Assembly (NCBI GenBank): GCA_030549335.1
Contig: CM060196.1
Location: 70,950,139 to 71,014,138, forward strand
Origin: Pontederia crassipes
Lineage: Eukaryota; Streptophyta; Magnoliopsida; Commelinales; Pontederiaceae
Direction: 5' to 3'
Length of the DNA stretch: 64,000 nucleotides
A program made the translations under genes and the position numbers. The notes under the pieces are model-generated. The model was not told the DNA's origin and made no database searches. It was given only the letters and a program-made list of their open reading frames with translations. This document shows positions 43,630 through 55,554 of the stretch, in pieces (position 1 is the stretch's first letter; every line of letters begins with the position of its first letter).

Positions 43630-45680
43630 TATTTAAAGATAAGAGTTCAAGGACCATACCATTGGCTCCCCCAAACTTATCACTGGCACTATCCTCAGTG
43701 CCAGAATAAGAATGGGAGAGATTAGAGGCATAGTTGGAGGGGGAGGGTTGGAGGCCAGAAGGACCTCCAACTTGACATTGATATCATGTAAAAGAGCCAT
43801 CTGTTTCCTTTGCCGCTTTCGAAACAACTTAAGTTGGTGTACAAGGATCTCTTTTGTTGAAGTTGATGAGCGACGATCGAGCTAGCAATTGTCTTTTTGG
43901 AATCTGTCACTTCATCGTCATCAGAAGCAGGGGCCTCTTCCTGCACAAAAGGAGAAGAGATTAGCGGCGAAGGAGAATGTCGAGAGGGACTTACCTGTGG
44001 TTCAGTGTCCGGTGACGAAGCGATGTCCTCAGTGAGCAGCGGGTTCGTCACTGGTGGTGCTTCTGGCAACCTGCATAAAGAAGTAGTGGGGGCATGCTGG
44101 AGGTTGTGGTCGTCAAAATTTTCAAGAGGGCTGCTGGGATCAGTAGAAGCACTCTAAGCTTGATGAATTTTTGGGACAAGTATGGAGAGTATCCAATTGG
44201 AGCCAGAGATGACTGAAGTGCGAGGTGGGTTAGGCAGAGGCACCAATTCGTTGGTGGGAGCTATGAAGGTAGTAGGTATCCTTGATGCACTTAACCATGT
44301 GCATATGGGTAAAGGTACAAAGGTTAAGAGTTCCTCGCGCTAGGAAATTCAGTTGGCTAAAATCCGCATTGCAAGCTTCAGCAATCAGCGTAACTAATCC
44401 ACCAAGGACAATGGGACCTCATTCCTGTGTAGTGATGCGAGATAGGAATTTTAAAAAATTACTACCAATATCAATTGGGTTACCAGTAAGAAAAGACCAA
44501 ATGATCAGGAGTTCAGTTTCACGCACTCTGGAGTCAGTGTTCTCTCATCCTAACAGGGTATTTGCTTGCGATGAAAGTATATAACAATAGGATTGGAAAT
44601 AGATGCGGACTTAGCTTTACTACGGATGAGGGTTTGCTCGTCAGTGATAGCAGTCCATATTTCATCATAACTGGGTAACAGAAGGGGTAGAACAATAGGG
44701 GAGTCCCATGACATCATAAAAATGGCAGAATGTTCAATGAAAGTTTGCGTTAAAGAGTCAAATGTGATCATCTATTTCTTTTTGTTCGGTGATGATGGAG
44801 CTTAAAAATTCCTGAGCTAACTCGGGGTTGGTATGCCAACGAGAGAAAAAGAACTTTCGTGCTTGAATGCGAGAGGTTAAGAAATCAAAATCATCATAAA
44901 ACCCTAGTGTTTCCAAAGCGATAATGTCCAAGTATTTGGTGGCAGAAAAGGAATGATTAACAAGGTTGGAGTACCTGATCTGTTGTGTGTCTGTGCGGAA
45001 TATGATGCCTGTGGACTTTGTGAGGAGCGGTAGGCTAAGAGTATCTAGAGTTGATGAAGCTGGAGGACGATGGGGAACTGGCGCAATGGCGGGTGCCTTC
45101 CCTTTCTGCGATGTGGTTGAAGATGGTGTTGTTGTAGCCACCCGTTATTTCCCTTTGAGATCACACAAAGTATGTGTGGTTCTAGGTTCCTTTCCTGTTG
45201 AGGGTATTTGTAATGGAGGGGATGAAGGATGAGGTGAGACAGCTGAGGTGGAGGAAAGAACACTGCTACATTTCGAAGCAATCATCTTACGCTTATGGGT
45301 AGTGGAAGAAAGTTTGAAGTGTTGTAGCTGGTGATTCTGGACTTTCCGGTAGGGTGAGGGTAGGTGAAGGAGAGGATCCGAGCTCCAAAGGATCAGTAGA
45401 TGAGGAACCACGTGCGTACTGAGGGGTTGGTCTCTTTCTCTTGCCGGATGATTGGCCACGCATGGATACCATGCTTGTTGGAGTATAGAGATGTTGGTGG
45501 CAGAGGGATGGAGGTGGAAAGGAGAGGTAATGTTTGTGAAGTAAGAAAGTGGAATGAAGGAGAGTAACCAATGTGGAGGTAATGGGGTACAGGTTGGAGT
45601 GGGACAGAGGAACCGACTTACGACATGTGGCGCACATGCAAAATTTGGCAAAAATTACAAAGGCGGGAGGTGACATATAT
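43630..45680 (-). pseudogene. Athila second ORF (env-like / 'plant transposon protein' region), degenerate
   Basis: Minus-strand blocks follow integrase, where Athila carries its extra ORF. They include a Ser/Pro-rich N-terminus (KRKRPTPQYARGSSS), YLDIIALETLGFYDDFDFL (45141-44758), RVRETELLIIWSFLTGNPID and VLGGLVTLIAEACNADFSQL, then CTFTHMHMVKCIKD. The last group is the conserved core of the putative plant transposon protein domain. The C-terminal part (44069-43722) is acidic/Ser-rich. Stops and shifts separate the blocks. Its role in the live element is unknown; env-likeness is only a positional analogy. Confidence 0.7.
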
Positions 45681-45867
45681 GGTAAATCGGATGAACAAAA
45701 AGGAAAAAATGGATATGGCGGTATGCTAATTATACGATCGAGGAGGAAGATAAAGAAAAATGAAAGAAGGTGAAAAGGGAAGAAAGAAAAGGTAGATGGC
45801 TGGGTTGTCTCTTAGGAGCGCTAACTTTAATGTCTTCATCTAGACAACTTCACATTAGGTAGGGAGT

Positions 45868-47000
45868 ACGTTATCGGGTGAGAGGGTGAGGTGCTCCACC
45901 GTTCCATAAAAATCTTGCGGGGTATAATGCTTCACGCGCTGGCCATTAATTGTGAAACGTTCACCTTGTTCATTCTCTAACTCAATCGTCCTAGAATCAT
46001 GAATTCTAGTAATAGTGAAGGGACCAAACTACCTAATCTTTTTACTAGGAAAGAGCTTGAATCTAAAGTTAAATAACATGGCTTGATCATTAACACTGAA
46101 ATGTCTCCGGGGGATTTTTTGTCGTTCCATCACTTTGACTTCTCCTTATATATGAGAGAATTCTCATAAGCCATAAGTTGTAATTCGTCTAGCTCTGACA
46201 CTTCAGTAAGCGTTGTTCACCTGCAACTTTCATGTCTGTGTTGATTGATTTGATCGCCCAATGTGCTTTGTGATCTAGTTCAACTAGTAGATGACAGACT
46301 TTTCCATAGACCAATCTATAAAGTGTTGCTCCAAGAGATGTTTTGAATGTTGTTCATAAGCCCATACTGTATCATCTAACTTAGAGCTCCAGTCCTTCCT
46401 AGAACAGGAGACTGCTTTTTCCAAGATACTCTTGATCTGGCGATTAGATACCTCCACCTGTCCACAAGTCTGCCGGTGATAAGGCATGGAAATCCTGTGG
46501 AGAACGTTATATTTCTTTAGGAGACTTTCAAACTGTCATTCAATAAAATGTTTCCCTCCATCACTAATAACTAAACTTGGCCTACCAAACCGTGGGAAGA
46601 TAATTTTGGTAAAAAGCTTTTGGACTAAATGGGAATCACATCGCACAATGGGGACAACTTCAATCCATTTAGAGAAATAGTCCACTGCAACTAGTGTATA
46701 TTTATAGGCTCCAGAATTCGGGAAGGGACCCATGTAATCTATCCCCCATAGGTCGAATAACTCCATTGCAAGTCCATGCAATGACATCTCATGTCGTCGT
46801 ATGATATTTCCCGACCAGTGACAACTGTCGCATGAAGAAACAAATTGATGAACATCTCAAAAGAGAGTTAGCCAAAGAAAAAAACCTGATTGAAGGATAT
46901 GTGTAGTTGTGCGTTGTGTACCCCCATGTCCACCATAGGCCGGCGTATGACAAGATTCAATAATATCCCTGGTCTCTTCAGCTGCTACACATCTGCGCGA
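45868..47000 (-). pseudogene. Athila integrase (degenerate)
   Basis: From right to left on the minus strand: an H-H-C-C zinc segment (SCDSCHW near 46820), the catalytic core with GIDYMGPFPNSG, VISDGGKHFIE and GQVEVSNRQIK (the three acidic residues D, D, E), and a C-terminal part ending in FTINGQRVKHYTPQDFYG near 45900. An in-frame stop follows HFIE, and other shifts break the reading, so the enzyme is inactive although its catalytic residues survive. Confidence 0.85.
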
Positions 47001-47081
47001 CATACCATCAGAGCATTCCTTAAACAGGAAACGATCGTCCCAATAATAATGTTTGATGTCTCTGAAGAATTTACCTTTCTG

Positions 47082-48580
47082 TTATCTCGTAAGATTTGGT
47101 GGTATTACTCCCCCTGCCAAATAATTGGTGATATCTACATTCCAAGGTATAGGAGTGACTGACAAAAGGTGATCATCTAGTAATGTTCCTTGTATTGGTG
47201 GTGTAACGTCCTTGGTATTTGATGATAGCTCTAGTCTGGATAAGTGGTCTGCTATTTGATTCTCAGATCCACATCTGTCAATGATTTCAATGTCGAATTC
47301 TTGCAGAGAAAGGATCCATCGTATTAAGCGAGGCTTCGCTTCTTTCTTTGAAAATAAATGTCTGAGGGTAGAGTGGTCTGTGTGTATGATAGTTTTGGAT
47401 CCCACCAAATACTATATGAATTTTTTCGTAGCGTATTCCGCAGCTAATAGTTCTTTCTCGGTAGTAGTATAGTTTTGCTGGGACGAGTCAAATGTCTTGC
47501 TTGCATAGTAGATGACATGCATGAGTTTATTCACTTTTTGTCCTAATACGGTTCCGACAGAAGAATCACTAGCATCACATATAGCTTCAAATGGCAGCGT
47601 CCAATCCGAAGGTCGCATGATAGGAGCTGAAGTTAATGCTATCCGAAGCAGATGGAAGGTGGCAAGACATTCGGCATAAAAAATGAACTCCGTGTCTTTG
47701 TGTAAAATATTTGTAAGGGGTCTTAAAATTCTAGAGAAGTCTTTGATGAATTGTCTATAGAATCCTGCATGTCCTAAGAAACTGTGAATACCCTTTACAT
47801 TGATAGGTGGGGGAAGTTGAGCAATAACTTCAATTTTTGCTGGATCAATTTCAATTCCGTTGTTGGATACTAAATGAACTAGAACAACTCCATGTTGGGC
47901 CATGAAATGACACTTCTCCCAATTCAGAACTAAATGAGCTTCCTCGCATCTCTGTAACACTTGGTCAAGATTTTTTAGACATTGCGAAAAAGAGGATCCA
48001 TAGACGGAAAAATCATTCATGAACACCTCCATAATTTTTCGATGAAATCAGAGAATATGACAGTCATACAACGTTAAAAAGTAGCTGAAGCATTACACAA
48101 ACCAAATGGCATTTGTCGATAAGCAAAAGTACCATAAGGACAAATAAAAGTAGTTTTCTCCTGATCAACGGGGTGTATTGGTATTTGTAGAAAACTAGAT
48201 AAACAATCAAGATAGCAAAAGTAATCATGTATAGCAAGTCGTTCAAGCATTTGATCAACGAAAGGTAAAGAAAAATGATATTTTCTTGTGGACTTTTTCA
48301 GTTTTCGGAAATCGATACACATTCGTCAACATGTGGTTGTGCGGGTAACTACTATCTCCCTCTTAGAGTTTTCAACTACCGTCATCCCATCCTTTTCTGG
48401 GACCATCTGAATTGGACTTACCCATGACTATTAGAAATGGAGTAGATTGAGCCTGAATCTAGAAGCTTTAAGACCTCTTTCTTAACTACCTCTTGTAGGA
48501 TCGGGTTTAGTCTCCGTTGTCCTTCTTTAGAGGATTTCACATTATTTTCAAGGGAAATTCTATGCATGCAAAGGGAAGGG
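47082..48580 (-). pseudogene. Athila reverse transcriptase and RNase H (degenerate)
   Basis: Minus-strand blocks: EVVKKEVLKLLDSGSIYSIS near 48480; MCIDFRKLKKSTRKYHFSLP and MPFGLCNASATF (48322-48074); the catalytic loop MEVFMNDFSVYG (48032), where the usual first Asp of the M-D-D pair is Asn; the thumb HLVSNNGIEIDPAKIEVI; RNase H CDASDSSVGTVLGQ and TTTEKELLAAEYA. The final RNase H piece is at 47408-47082 ([23 protein letters not shown]). A frameshift at about 48070 and a stop near 47410 confirm inactivity. Confidence 0.9.
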
Positions 48581-48809
48581 CTAAGGCCTCTGATGGAATA
48601 TCCAATGACTTTTCTATGTCATCTAAGGACAGTGAGAAGTTCGAATGTCTGTTCTTTCCCTAAGGTAGAATTAATGATGATAGGCAATGTAGAGTTTTCA
48701 TCTAGAAATTCATACCTCAAAGTGGAGGGAAATTCTTTCATATCTACCTTCGGGAGGATATTTTCAGTCAGGGAGTCTTTATTCGGCAAATCAATAGGTT
48801 GAGGCACGT

Positions 48810-49577
48810 CTAATTCATGAGCAAAAGTATCAGGGAGTCCATCATGACTGAGCAAATCTCTCCATGAGGGTCGTCGATTTGCTTGTTCACTTCAGATATT
48901 AAGCATTGTTGCAGAGGATCCGGAGTGGTGATCAAGGCAATGACTTCTCTAGTAGCTTCATCTATGACATCGGAGGTTTCGTGATAATCTTCATATGTTG
49001 AGGATTTCATGATTTGTGGTAGATTGAATTCAATCTGATCCTCCCCTAGTTGGAATGAGAGTCGGTCATTCTTCACATCTATAATTGCTCCAGCCATGGC
49101 AAGAAATGGTCGTCCTAATATCAGGGGCATGTTTATGTCCTCTTCTATGTCCAGTACCACAAAATTATAAAATTTTCCAACTTCGATCGAAATATCCTCT
49201 GGAATGCCGTGGGGTCTTTTGATTGATTTGTCTGCAAGCTGAAGAGTTAAATTAGTTGTTTTCAAGTCACTGGCATCTAATCTCTTGCAAAGGGATAGGG
49301 GTATTAAACTGATGCTTGCCCCGAGATCACACAAGGCCCTGTCCACTTGAAGATTTCCATCTTCACAGGGGATTGAGAAGCTCCCTATGTCTTTTAATTT
49401 CGGTGGTAACTTATTTTGAATGAAAGCACTTGCTTCTTCAGTCAGAGCTGTAGTTTCATGAACATCTATCTCTCTTTTTTTAGACAAGATATTTTTCAGG
49501 AACTTAGCACATGATGACATTTGCTGAATAGCTTCTACAAAAGGGACGTTGATGTGTAATTTCTTTATAATCTCCAT
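48810..49577 (-). pseudogene. Athila aspartic protease region
   Basis: A 255-residue open minus-strand stretch contains the retropepsin catalytic motif CDLGASISLIPLSLCKRL (D-L-G-A-S), then LTLQLADKSIKRPHGI and MPLILGRPFLAMAGAIIDV, the flap and Athila-typical GRPFLATAxxxIDV block. The N-terminal part (NVPFVEAIQQMSSCAKFLKN) is the conserved gag-protease linker. This segment is still open, but it is isolated from a working gag and RT. Confidence 0.9.
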
Positions 49578-49779
49578 AAATCATGCGAATTGTCGATCAT
49601 TCTGAGATTTGGACATCCTTTGCAGAAAAGGAATAGTATTTGGATTGAAATTGCTTTCTTGCTTCTACTCTGGTGTCCCTTCAGGTACATCATTTCTCAG
49701 GTTATCTGATAGATCGGAACGTTGAGATTCCTCTAGTTTCATTGGTACCTTCAGTTGCTTTCCACTTCTAAGTTCCACT

Positions 49780-51300
49780 GCTTTACACTATTCTCTAGGA
49801 TTTACTTTCGGTTGTCCTGGAAAGGTTCCTGGGGTACGTGAGGATGAACTAGCTTGCTGAGCTATCTGATTCTCAAGTATCTTGTTATGTGCTGCTAGGC
49901 TTTCTAGCTTTGAAGACATTTGTTGGATAAATTCATTATGTTGTTCTTGCTGCTTCATTAGGCTTTTCATCAAGATCTCAAGATTAGATTTCTTTTGGAC
50001 GGGTACATCAGGTTTAAATGGTGGTGGTTGTGGTAACGCTAGGTATGATGGTGGATTACTGGGTTGTGCTGAGAGCTTCATATATGGTGGTGGTCAAGGT
50101 TGTTGAGGCTCTCTTTAATTGTTGTTGCCACCATAAGAAAGAAGTGGATTGGATTTGATGAAGGGCCTCCATTGTCTCTGTTGGGGTTGTTGTTGCCCTC
50201 CTTGGTACTGATATTGATTTTGACCGGTACAAGTGCATTCATTTGCTCACCCGATGCTTCTTCCACTTGATAAGGGATTGATGTACAATTGATCATCATG
50301 TGGTCTCACGATTTTGCAGTTATCACACCACGTGAGATAAAGGTTTAGGCCGGTGGACGTGGTTTCCATTGAACAAATATTGGAAATTTCTTGTTGCATC
50401 GCCTTGTTCTGATTCATCGCCCTTTGTAGAAGGCTTTCTACCCTGGAAGAGAACTCATCCCAGTTATTCACTCCCAGTGTCTCCTCAGAATTTGGTTGTT
50501 GATGAGTTGTTCTATCCAACATCCAGTTGTGATGATTGGTACTTGACTTCTTCAATCAACCAGTATTCATCTTTCTAATTTTTGCTCATAAATGTGCCAG
50601 CTGTTGTAGAATCCATGGTACTCTTACATTGAGGGGTGAAACCACTGTAAAATATTTGAATCACCATACACTTTTGAAATCCATGATGTGGGCACTTTCT
50701 CAACATGACCTTGAATAGATTGACTCCGTCTCCCACTGGTAAAATGACGTGATCTGATTTATCATAGCTATGATTCTCTCAAGGGGAAAGAAATAGGTTA
50801 GGAAGGCTGATAAGAGCTCGTCCCATATTCGGATGGTTTCAGGCTCTAGAGATCTTATCCAAATTTTAGCTTTGTCTCTTAGTGAAAAAGTGAATAACCT
50901 AAGTCTGATAGCATCTGTGGTAACATCGTTACATTAGAAAGTCTCGCAGAACTCCAGGAATGTAATAAGGTGTTGATTTGGATCTTCATTGGGTAATCCT
51001 GCATACGCGTGGTTACTCAAGACAGACGATAATGCTGGATTCAGCTGGAAGTTGTTAGCTTATATATCCGGCCTAGCAATCCCAGAGGCCAGACCTAGGA
51101 CATTTGGCGTACAGAACTCCTGTAAGGGTCGCAGAGCATCAGGGTTGTACGCCATTTCTAGCTCCTCCTGGACTACTCGTGCCCTTCTTCTTAAATGCTC
51201 TTGTTGTGCTCTACAGATTCTTTGATTCCGATCTCTCTCTAGTTCAAAATCTAAGAAATCGTCGTCTTCACTAGCAGAATTTGACATGCACAATCCACAG
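49780..51300 (-). pseudogene. Athila gag (degenerate)
   Basis: Minus-strand blocks: the N-terminal EMAYNPDALRPLQEFCTPNV (51293-51060); the central capsid segment LFTFSLRDKAKIWIRSLEPE followed by TIRIWDELLSAFLTYFFPLE (about 50900-50770), the classic retrotransposon gag domain; and the C-terminal coiled-coil and proline-rich part KQQEQHNEFIQQMSSKLESL with PGTFPGQPKVNPRE (50081-49788). Frame changes separate the blocks. Confidence 0.85.
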
Positions 51301-51422
51301 AACCAAAGGTATTAATCCAAAAAATGAGAATGTGAAAAACTAGCGATACAAATGTAAGGGTGCATATAAAACAGTGATGTGTGATGAAATCAACAGTATT
51401 TGAGAAATAAATTTAAAAACAC

Positions 51423-51440
51423 TCCCCGTCAACGGCGCCA
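51423..51440 (-). other. Primer-binding site for tRNA-Asp
   Basis: The + strand TCCCCGTCAACGGCGCCA is the complement of the TGGCGCCGTTGCCGGGGA-type site complementary to the 3' end of tRNA-Asp, with one mismatch. It is 6 nt inside the right LTR, the standard place on a minus-strand element. Confidence 0.85.
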
Positions 51441-52689
51441 AAAACTTGCTGTGAGAAATATGTGCAAGTATGTGAAGCGGTATTCGCACTCTAGATGTGG
51501 GTATGTAAAGATCGAATTCCCTTTCGCAAAATGATGTAAACAAGTTTTAAAAGTTTATAATCCCAACTACACTTCTCAGGTTACAAGTATACAACCGTCA
51601 TTGTCGTATAGACTAGGGTCAATCCGCAGGGAGAGAATTTAGATTATATTTCACAAACACTACCAAGAAAATGTCATGAATTAAAAAGGAGCGACTAAAA
51701 GAAGTAAATGACCAAGAAATAAGAATGTATTTTACATTTTAGATTTTGTTTTGTTTGTTGTTTTCGTTAGAATGCCCGAGTAAAATAAAATCTGAAATAA
51801 GTATCGTCGCTAAATCAGTATGTAAAAATAGATGCATGAGAGATCATTCTCATGGGGGAACTCGGCGAACAGATATTGTCTCCTTTAATATAGCATTCGG
51901 ATGATGACACCTAGTGGGTATTTTTTATTCTCATGAAAGATAGCCTTATGTTCTCCTACTCTCGTATTCGAACTGAGTCAATTCACCAGCAGGTGATATC
52001 AGATTAAAAGTTCGTAGAAATCCTCTCTCAATTCATTCTACATAAGAAAGTAAAAACAGTAGTTGCGGCTCTTCTTCTCTACAATCATGCTAATCTATCG
52101 GCTCACAGTATGCTTGTGATCGACATATGCTCCCTTCTCAGGGAAATTATCGCGTGAAGAATAACTTGCTATCACAATGTTCACGAGAATAACATTAAGA
52201 TCAAATATCATGAAAGCTCATCATTCGAAATCGAATAAAAACATCAAACCGAGTCTAAATCCATCAAATGATCCCTCAGCCTCAAATGTTGATTAGTTAA
52301 ACATAATGAACTTAAACTTCAAGCTAATAGAAAAGTTAATACGACAAGATAATGTGCGGAAACAAAGGCGTAAACTAAAATGAATGTTCATCCTGCTTCG
52401 TCGAAATGACCGAAGATGATCTTCTCCTCATTGCCTCCAAGCTCTTTCCCTCACTTCCTATCTGGTTATCTTTCGTCCAACCCCCAACGCCTCCTCCTTG
52501 CTTTTGCTCTTTAATACCCTCTTTACTCTGGTTTTCTCCCTTCTGATCTTCGCCACCTAACTTTACTAATCCTTTTAGTCGTTTGATCTTCGATAGGTGT
52601 CCTATGAGGATTTGTCCTCTTGATTCCTTGTGATCTCGTCGCACTACAAGAAAATTGCCATTTTCCGACGGGCAATTTCCGACGAATAG

Positions 52690-53290
52690 AAATCCGTCGT
52701 AATTTGCGACGGATTTTGCGATGGTTTCATTTCCGATGGTTACAGCCGTCGAAAATGAAAATAATACATTATGTAATTTGTTATATTATTATTTTATTTT
52801 TCAACGTTTAGGAACGTCGATATTTCCGACGGATATCCATCAGTTGTAATTTTCGACGGATTTTTCGACGGTTACGACCGTCGGAAATGAAAATATAAAT
52901 TATGTAATTTGTTATATTATTATTTTATTTTTCAACGTTTAGAAACGTCGATATTTCCGATGGATATCCATCAGTCGCAATTTTCGACGGATTTTCCGAT
53001 GGTTACGACCGTCGGAAATAAAAATATAAAATATATAATTTATTATGTTATTATTTTATTTTTCGATGATTATGAACGTCGATATTTGCGACGGATATCC
53101 ATCCATCACAATTTTCGATGGATTTTCCGACGGTTATGACCGTCGGAAATCAAAATAATAAATTATGTAAAGTGTTATATTATTATTTTATTTTTTGACG
53201 ATTAGGAATGTCGATATTTCCGACGAATATCCATCTGTCGCAAAATCCGCCGCAATTTCTGATGGTCGTAACCGTCGGTAAATTTATAAT
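52690..53290. repeat. Tandem repeat of about 131 bp inside the CACTA element
   Basis: Four to five imperfect units, each with CGTCGATATTTCCGACGG, ATCCATC, TTTTCGACGGATTTT, GGTTACGACCGTCGGAAAT and a TATTATTATTTTATTTTT spacer. Unit starts near 52800, 52932, 53063 and 53195. They multiply the ACCGTCGG subterminal motif. Confidence 0.85.
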
Positions 53291-53579
53291 AATATAATAT
53301 GAGGAGTTTTTTATTAATATAATTTGTGACACTCCAGACCGTCGTAATTTCCGATAGTTCCGACCGTCGGTAATAATTAGCGACTGTTCAAACCGTCGGT
53401 AAAATAAAAAATAAATATTATATATAACTAAATATAGTATTTTATTTTTACAATTAAATAATTTTTGACGGTCACAATCGTCGATAATTTTAAAAATAAT
53501 TAATATTTACTTTTTCGACGGCCAGAGCCGTCGATAATTAAAATTTCGTTATCCCGCTTTTTTTGCATTTTCCCGCTTT

Positions 53580-53850
53580 CTCAACTTTCAACATATATAT
53601 ATATATGTATACCCCTCCTCTCTCCATCCTCTCCTCCCTCTCTCTCCCTCTCCCTCTCCCTCTCCCGGCCGGCGACGGTAAGCCTCTGGACGTCAGCGTC
53701 GACCGCGGGCGGCCGGATTCGGTCGCCTGACGGCGAATCTGGCCCCCAGCGGCCGGATCGGCCGCCTGGCGGTCGGATCGGCCGCCTAGCGGTCGGATCC
53801 GACATCGGCCGGCTGGCGGCCGAATCTCGGCCGCCGGCCGGCTAATTTTT
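53580..53850. other. TATA- and CT-rich stretch followed by GC-rich core in the CACTA element
   Basis: A TATATATATATATG string and a (CTCTCC)n tract (about 53617-53664) precede a segment of about 190 bp above 70% G+C, rich in CGGCCGG and repeating GGCCGGATCGGCCGCCTGGC-like units. Composition is unlike the rest of the element. It might be a captured promoter/5'UTR and exon fragment, or an internal expansion; no protein family recognised. Confidence 0.5.
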
Positions 53851-54544
53851 TTTATATTATAAAAATTCTTTGCGACGGTTTTGAACTTCGGCAGTCACCC
53901 TACGTCCGCCGAAATTTTCGGCGGTAGCAATCGTCGATATTTGCGGCGGTCGACGAAATCATTGAAAACTTCGGCGGTCACGACCGTCGAAGTTTTCAAC
54001 GATTTCATCGACCGTCGAAAATATCGGCGATCGTAACCGTCAAATTTTTGACGGTTTCTTCGACCGTCGGAAATCCGTCGAAATTTTCGACGGTTCTTTC
54101 CCAACCGTCGGAAATTGATTTGCGATGACCATTTTTCGGACATCCCCGATTCCGTCGAAAAAACCGTCGGAAACATATCCGACGATTTTTGGGGAAATTA
54201 CAGACGGTTTCGTCCGTCTATAATCCCCATTTTTCTTGTAGTGTCAGATGGTGCCACCTGTCTTGTGATCTAGATAAATCTAATTAGGCTGCGTGCTCCC
54301 CCTTTTTGTCGTGGCTGCTTGTCTTGTCGATCATCCGATGGGGACGGCCTGCACCTGTGCGACAAATAAGGGAATTACAAGCAGAAATTAAGGGAATATA
54401 TAAATGTATGCTGAAAAGTGATCAGATGGCTTGGAATTTTGGAAAAATGGGTAAATGCATGTAGTGCAAATTGTTTTACATTCATTATCAGAGAAAATGA
54501 GGCGCTTTTTCCATGTTAAAATGGGTATAAAATACAAGCCATCA

Positions 54545-54918
54545 ATGCCCAACTACACATTTTTAGTATATTATATGTGAATACAAGCCTTTACCATGAG
54601 GAATAAAGATTACAAAATAGTACTCTATGGATCTCTCTCTCGTTTCCTCCAAATGACATACCAAATTGACATATACAAATCAATGTATGGGATTGCGATA
54701 CATAAGGTCGTATTTAATCATTGGCATATATCACAATAACATTTTGAAAGGTCATACATTAGTACCTATATAACCTCACACTATAATCCCCATACTGACA
54801 CAACTCAACCAAAACACTATTAACCCCACTATAAGCTTAACATCGATAATCTCAAAATAAGCATAACCATATCATCCTAAATATAGCTATGCAAACTTTG
54901 ACCAAGGAAAGGACATAT
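54545..54918 (-). other. Leader side of a Tekay/Del-like gypsy element, truncated
   Basis: AT-rich sequence between the Athila LTR and a Met-type primer site. By position it would be the start of the internal region of the element whose LTR is 54936-57738. No ORF recognised. Confidence 0.4.
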
Positions 54919-54932
54919 TGCTCTGATATCAT
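54919..54932 (-). other. Primer-binding site for initiator tRNA-Met
   Basis: TGCTCTGATATCAT (+ strand) is the complement of ATGATATCAGAGCA, one base from the usual TGGTATCAGAGC site. It is 3 nt outside an LTR end (TGTCATGACC). Confidence 0.75.
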
Positions 54933-55554
54933 AACTGTCATGACCTTATTTAAACTGCAATTTAATGCGTGATTTAAATCATAGCTCGACACTCATTACA
55001 AACGATCAAACAAAATTATGAAGAAATGCTGATATTTTTTTACATAAAAGTAAAAGTATAGCATTAAATAAATTACACACATGTGATGATCCTTAAGTTT
55101 TAGATTTCACAAAACAACTTTGCCTTCTTATAAGTTACAAACTAACACATATATATTACACATAACAAACTCTCTCGATATCGTAACAAAAGGACACTAG
55201 AGTAACAACTCCCGTCGTTACCTTTACAACAAAAGAGTTAAACCCTGCTAAGATTATGAGCTCCCACGATCCAAGAAACTATACTGATCTGAAAAATATC
55301 AGAAACAATATTATGAGCAAAAATAGCTCAATAAGTTGATAACTAATAAGCTATGTATTACCATCTAATTAATTCGGAGAGATAAACAAAGATATGATTA
55401 GTGTTTTCATATATTTGAAGATAGTATATACAATTTCTTAATCAAAATCATCACACTCCTATTGCAATCAATATCATTCAAATCATATCAAATCTATGTA
55501 TGCAAATGCAACACTCTCATATAAATGCACGGATCACTAACTGGCCATGGTCGG

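Larger units (their letters stand above)
52642..54243. mobile_element. Non-autonomous CACTA (En/Spm-type) transposon
   Basis: The ends CACTACAAGAAAAT (52642) and TTTTTCTTGTAGTG (to 54243) are the diagnostic CACTA inverted repeats. A 3-bp target duplication TCG/TCA (52639-52641, 54244-54246) has one mismatch. The left 650 bp and right 370 bp are packed with CGACGG/CCGTCG subterminal motifs in both orientations, the binding-site arrays for transposase. There is no transposase ORF. It inserted into the 5' LTR of the Athila element, so it is younger than that insertion. Confidence 0.92.
41298..54544 (-). mobile_element. Athila-type Ty3/gypsy LTR retrotransposon (degenerate), with nested CACTA element
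   Basis: On the minus strand the order is LTR (54544-51447), tRNA-Asp primer-binding site, gag, protease, RT/RNase H, integrase, an env-like second ORF, polypurine tract and LTR (42732-41298). The Asp PBS, gag/protease style and a long post-integrase ORF place it near Athila. The length of about 13.2 kb includes a 1.6-kb CACTA insertion. Frameshifts and stops in pol show it is dead. The left LTR lacks the first ~55 bp present in the right one, so no target-site duplication can be paired. Confidence 0.9.
51447..54544 (-). repeat. 5' LTR of the Athila-type element, split by a CACTA element
   Basis: It starts (+ strand) TGCTGTGAG beside the PBS and ends ATACAAGCCATCA. Without 52642-54243 it is about 1.5 kb. 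Compared with the left LTR it has an intact outer end but lacks about 14 bp near the CACTA site. Confidence 0.9.

Noticed and set aside
52690..53290. CRISPR-like array
   Set aside because: The regular ~131-bp repeats are the subterminal repeats of a plant CACTA transposon; spacers are not unique and the genome is eukaryotic.
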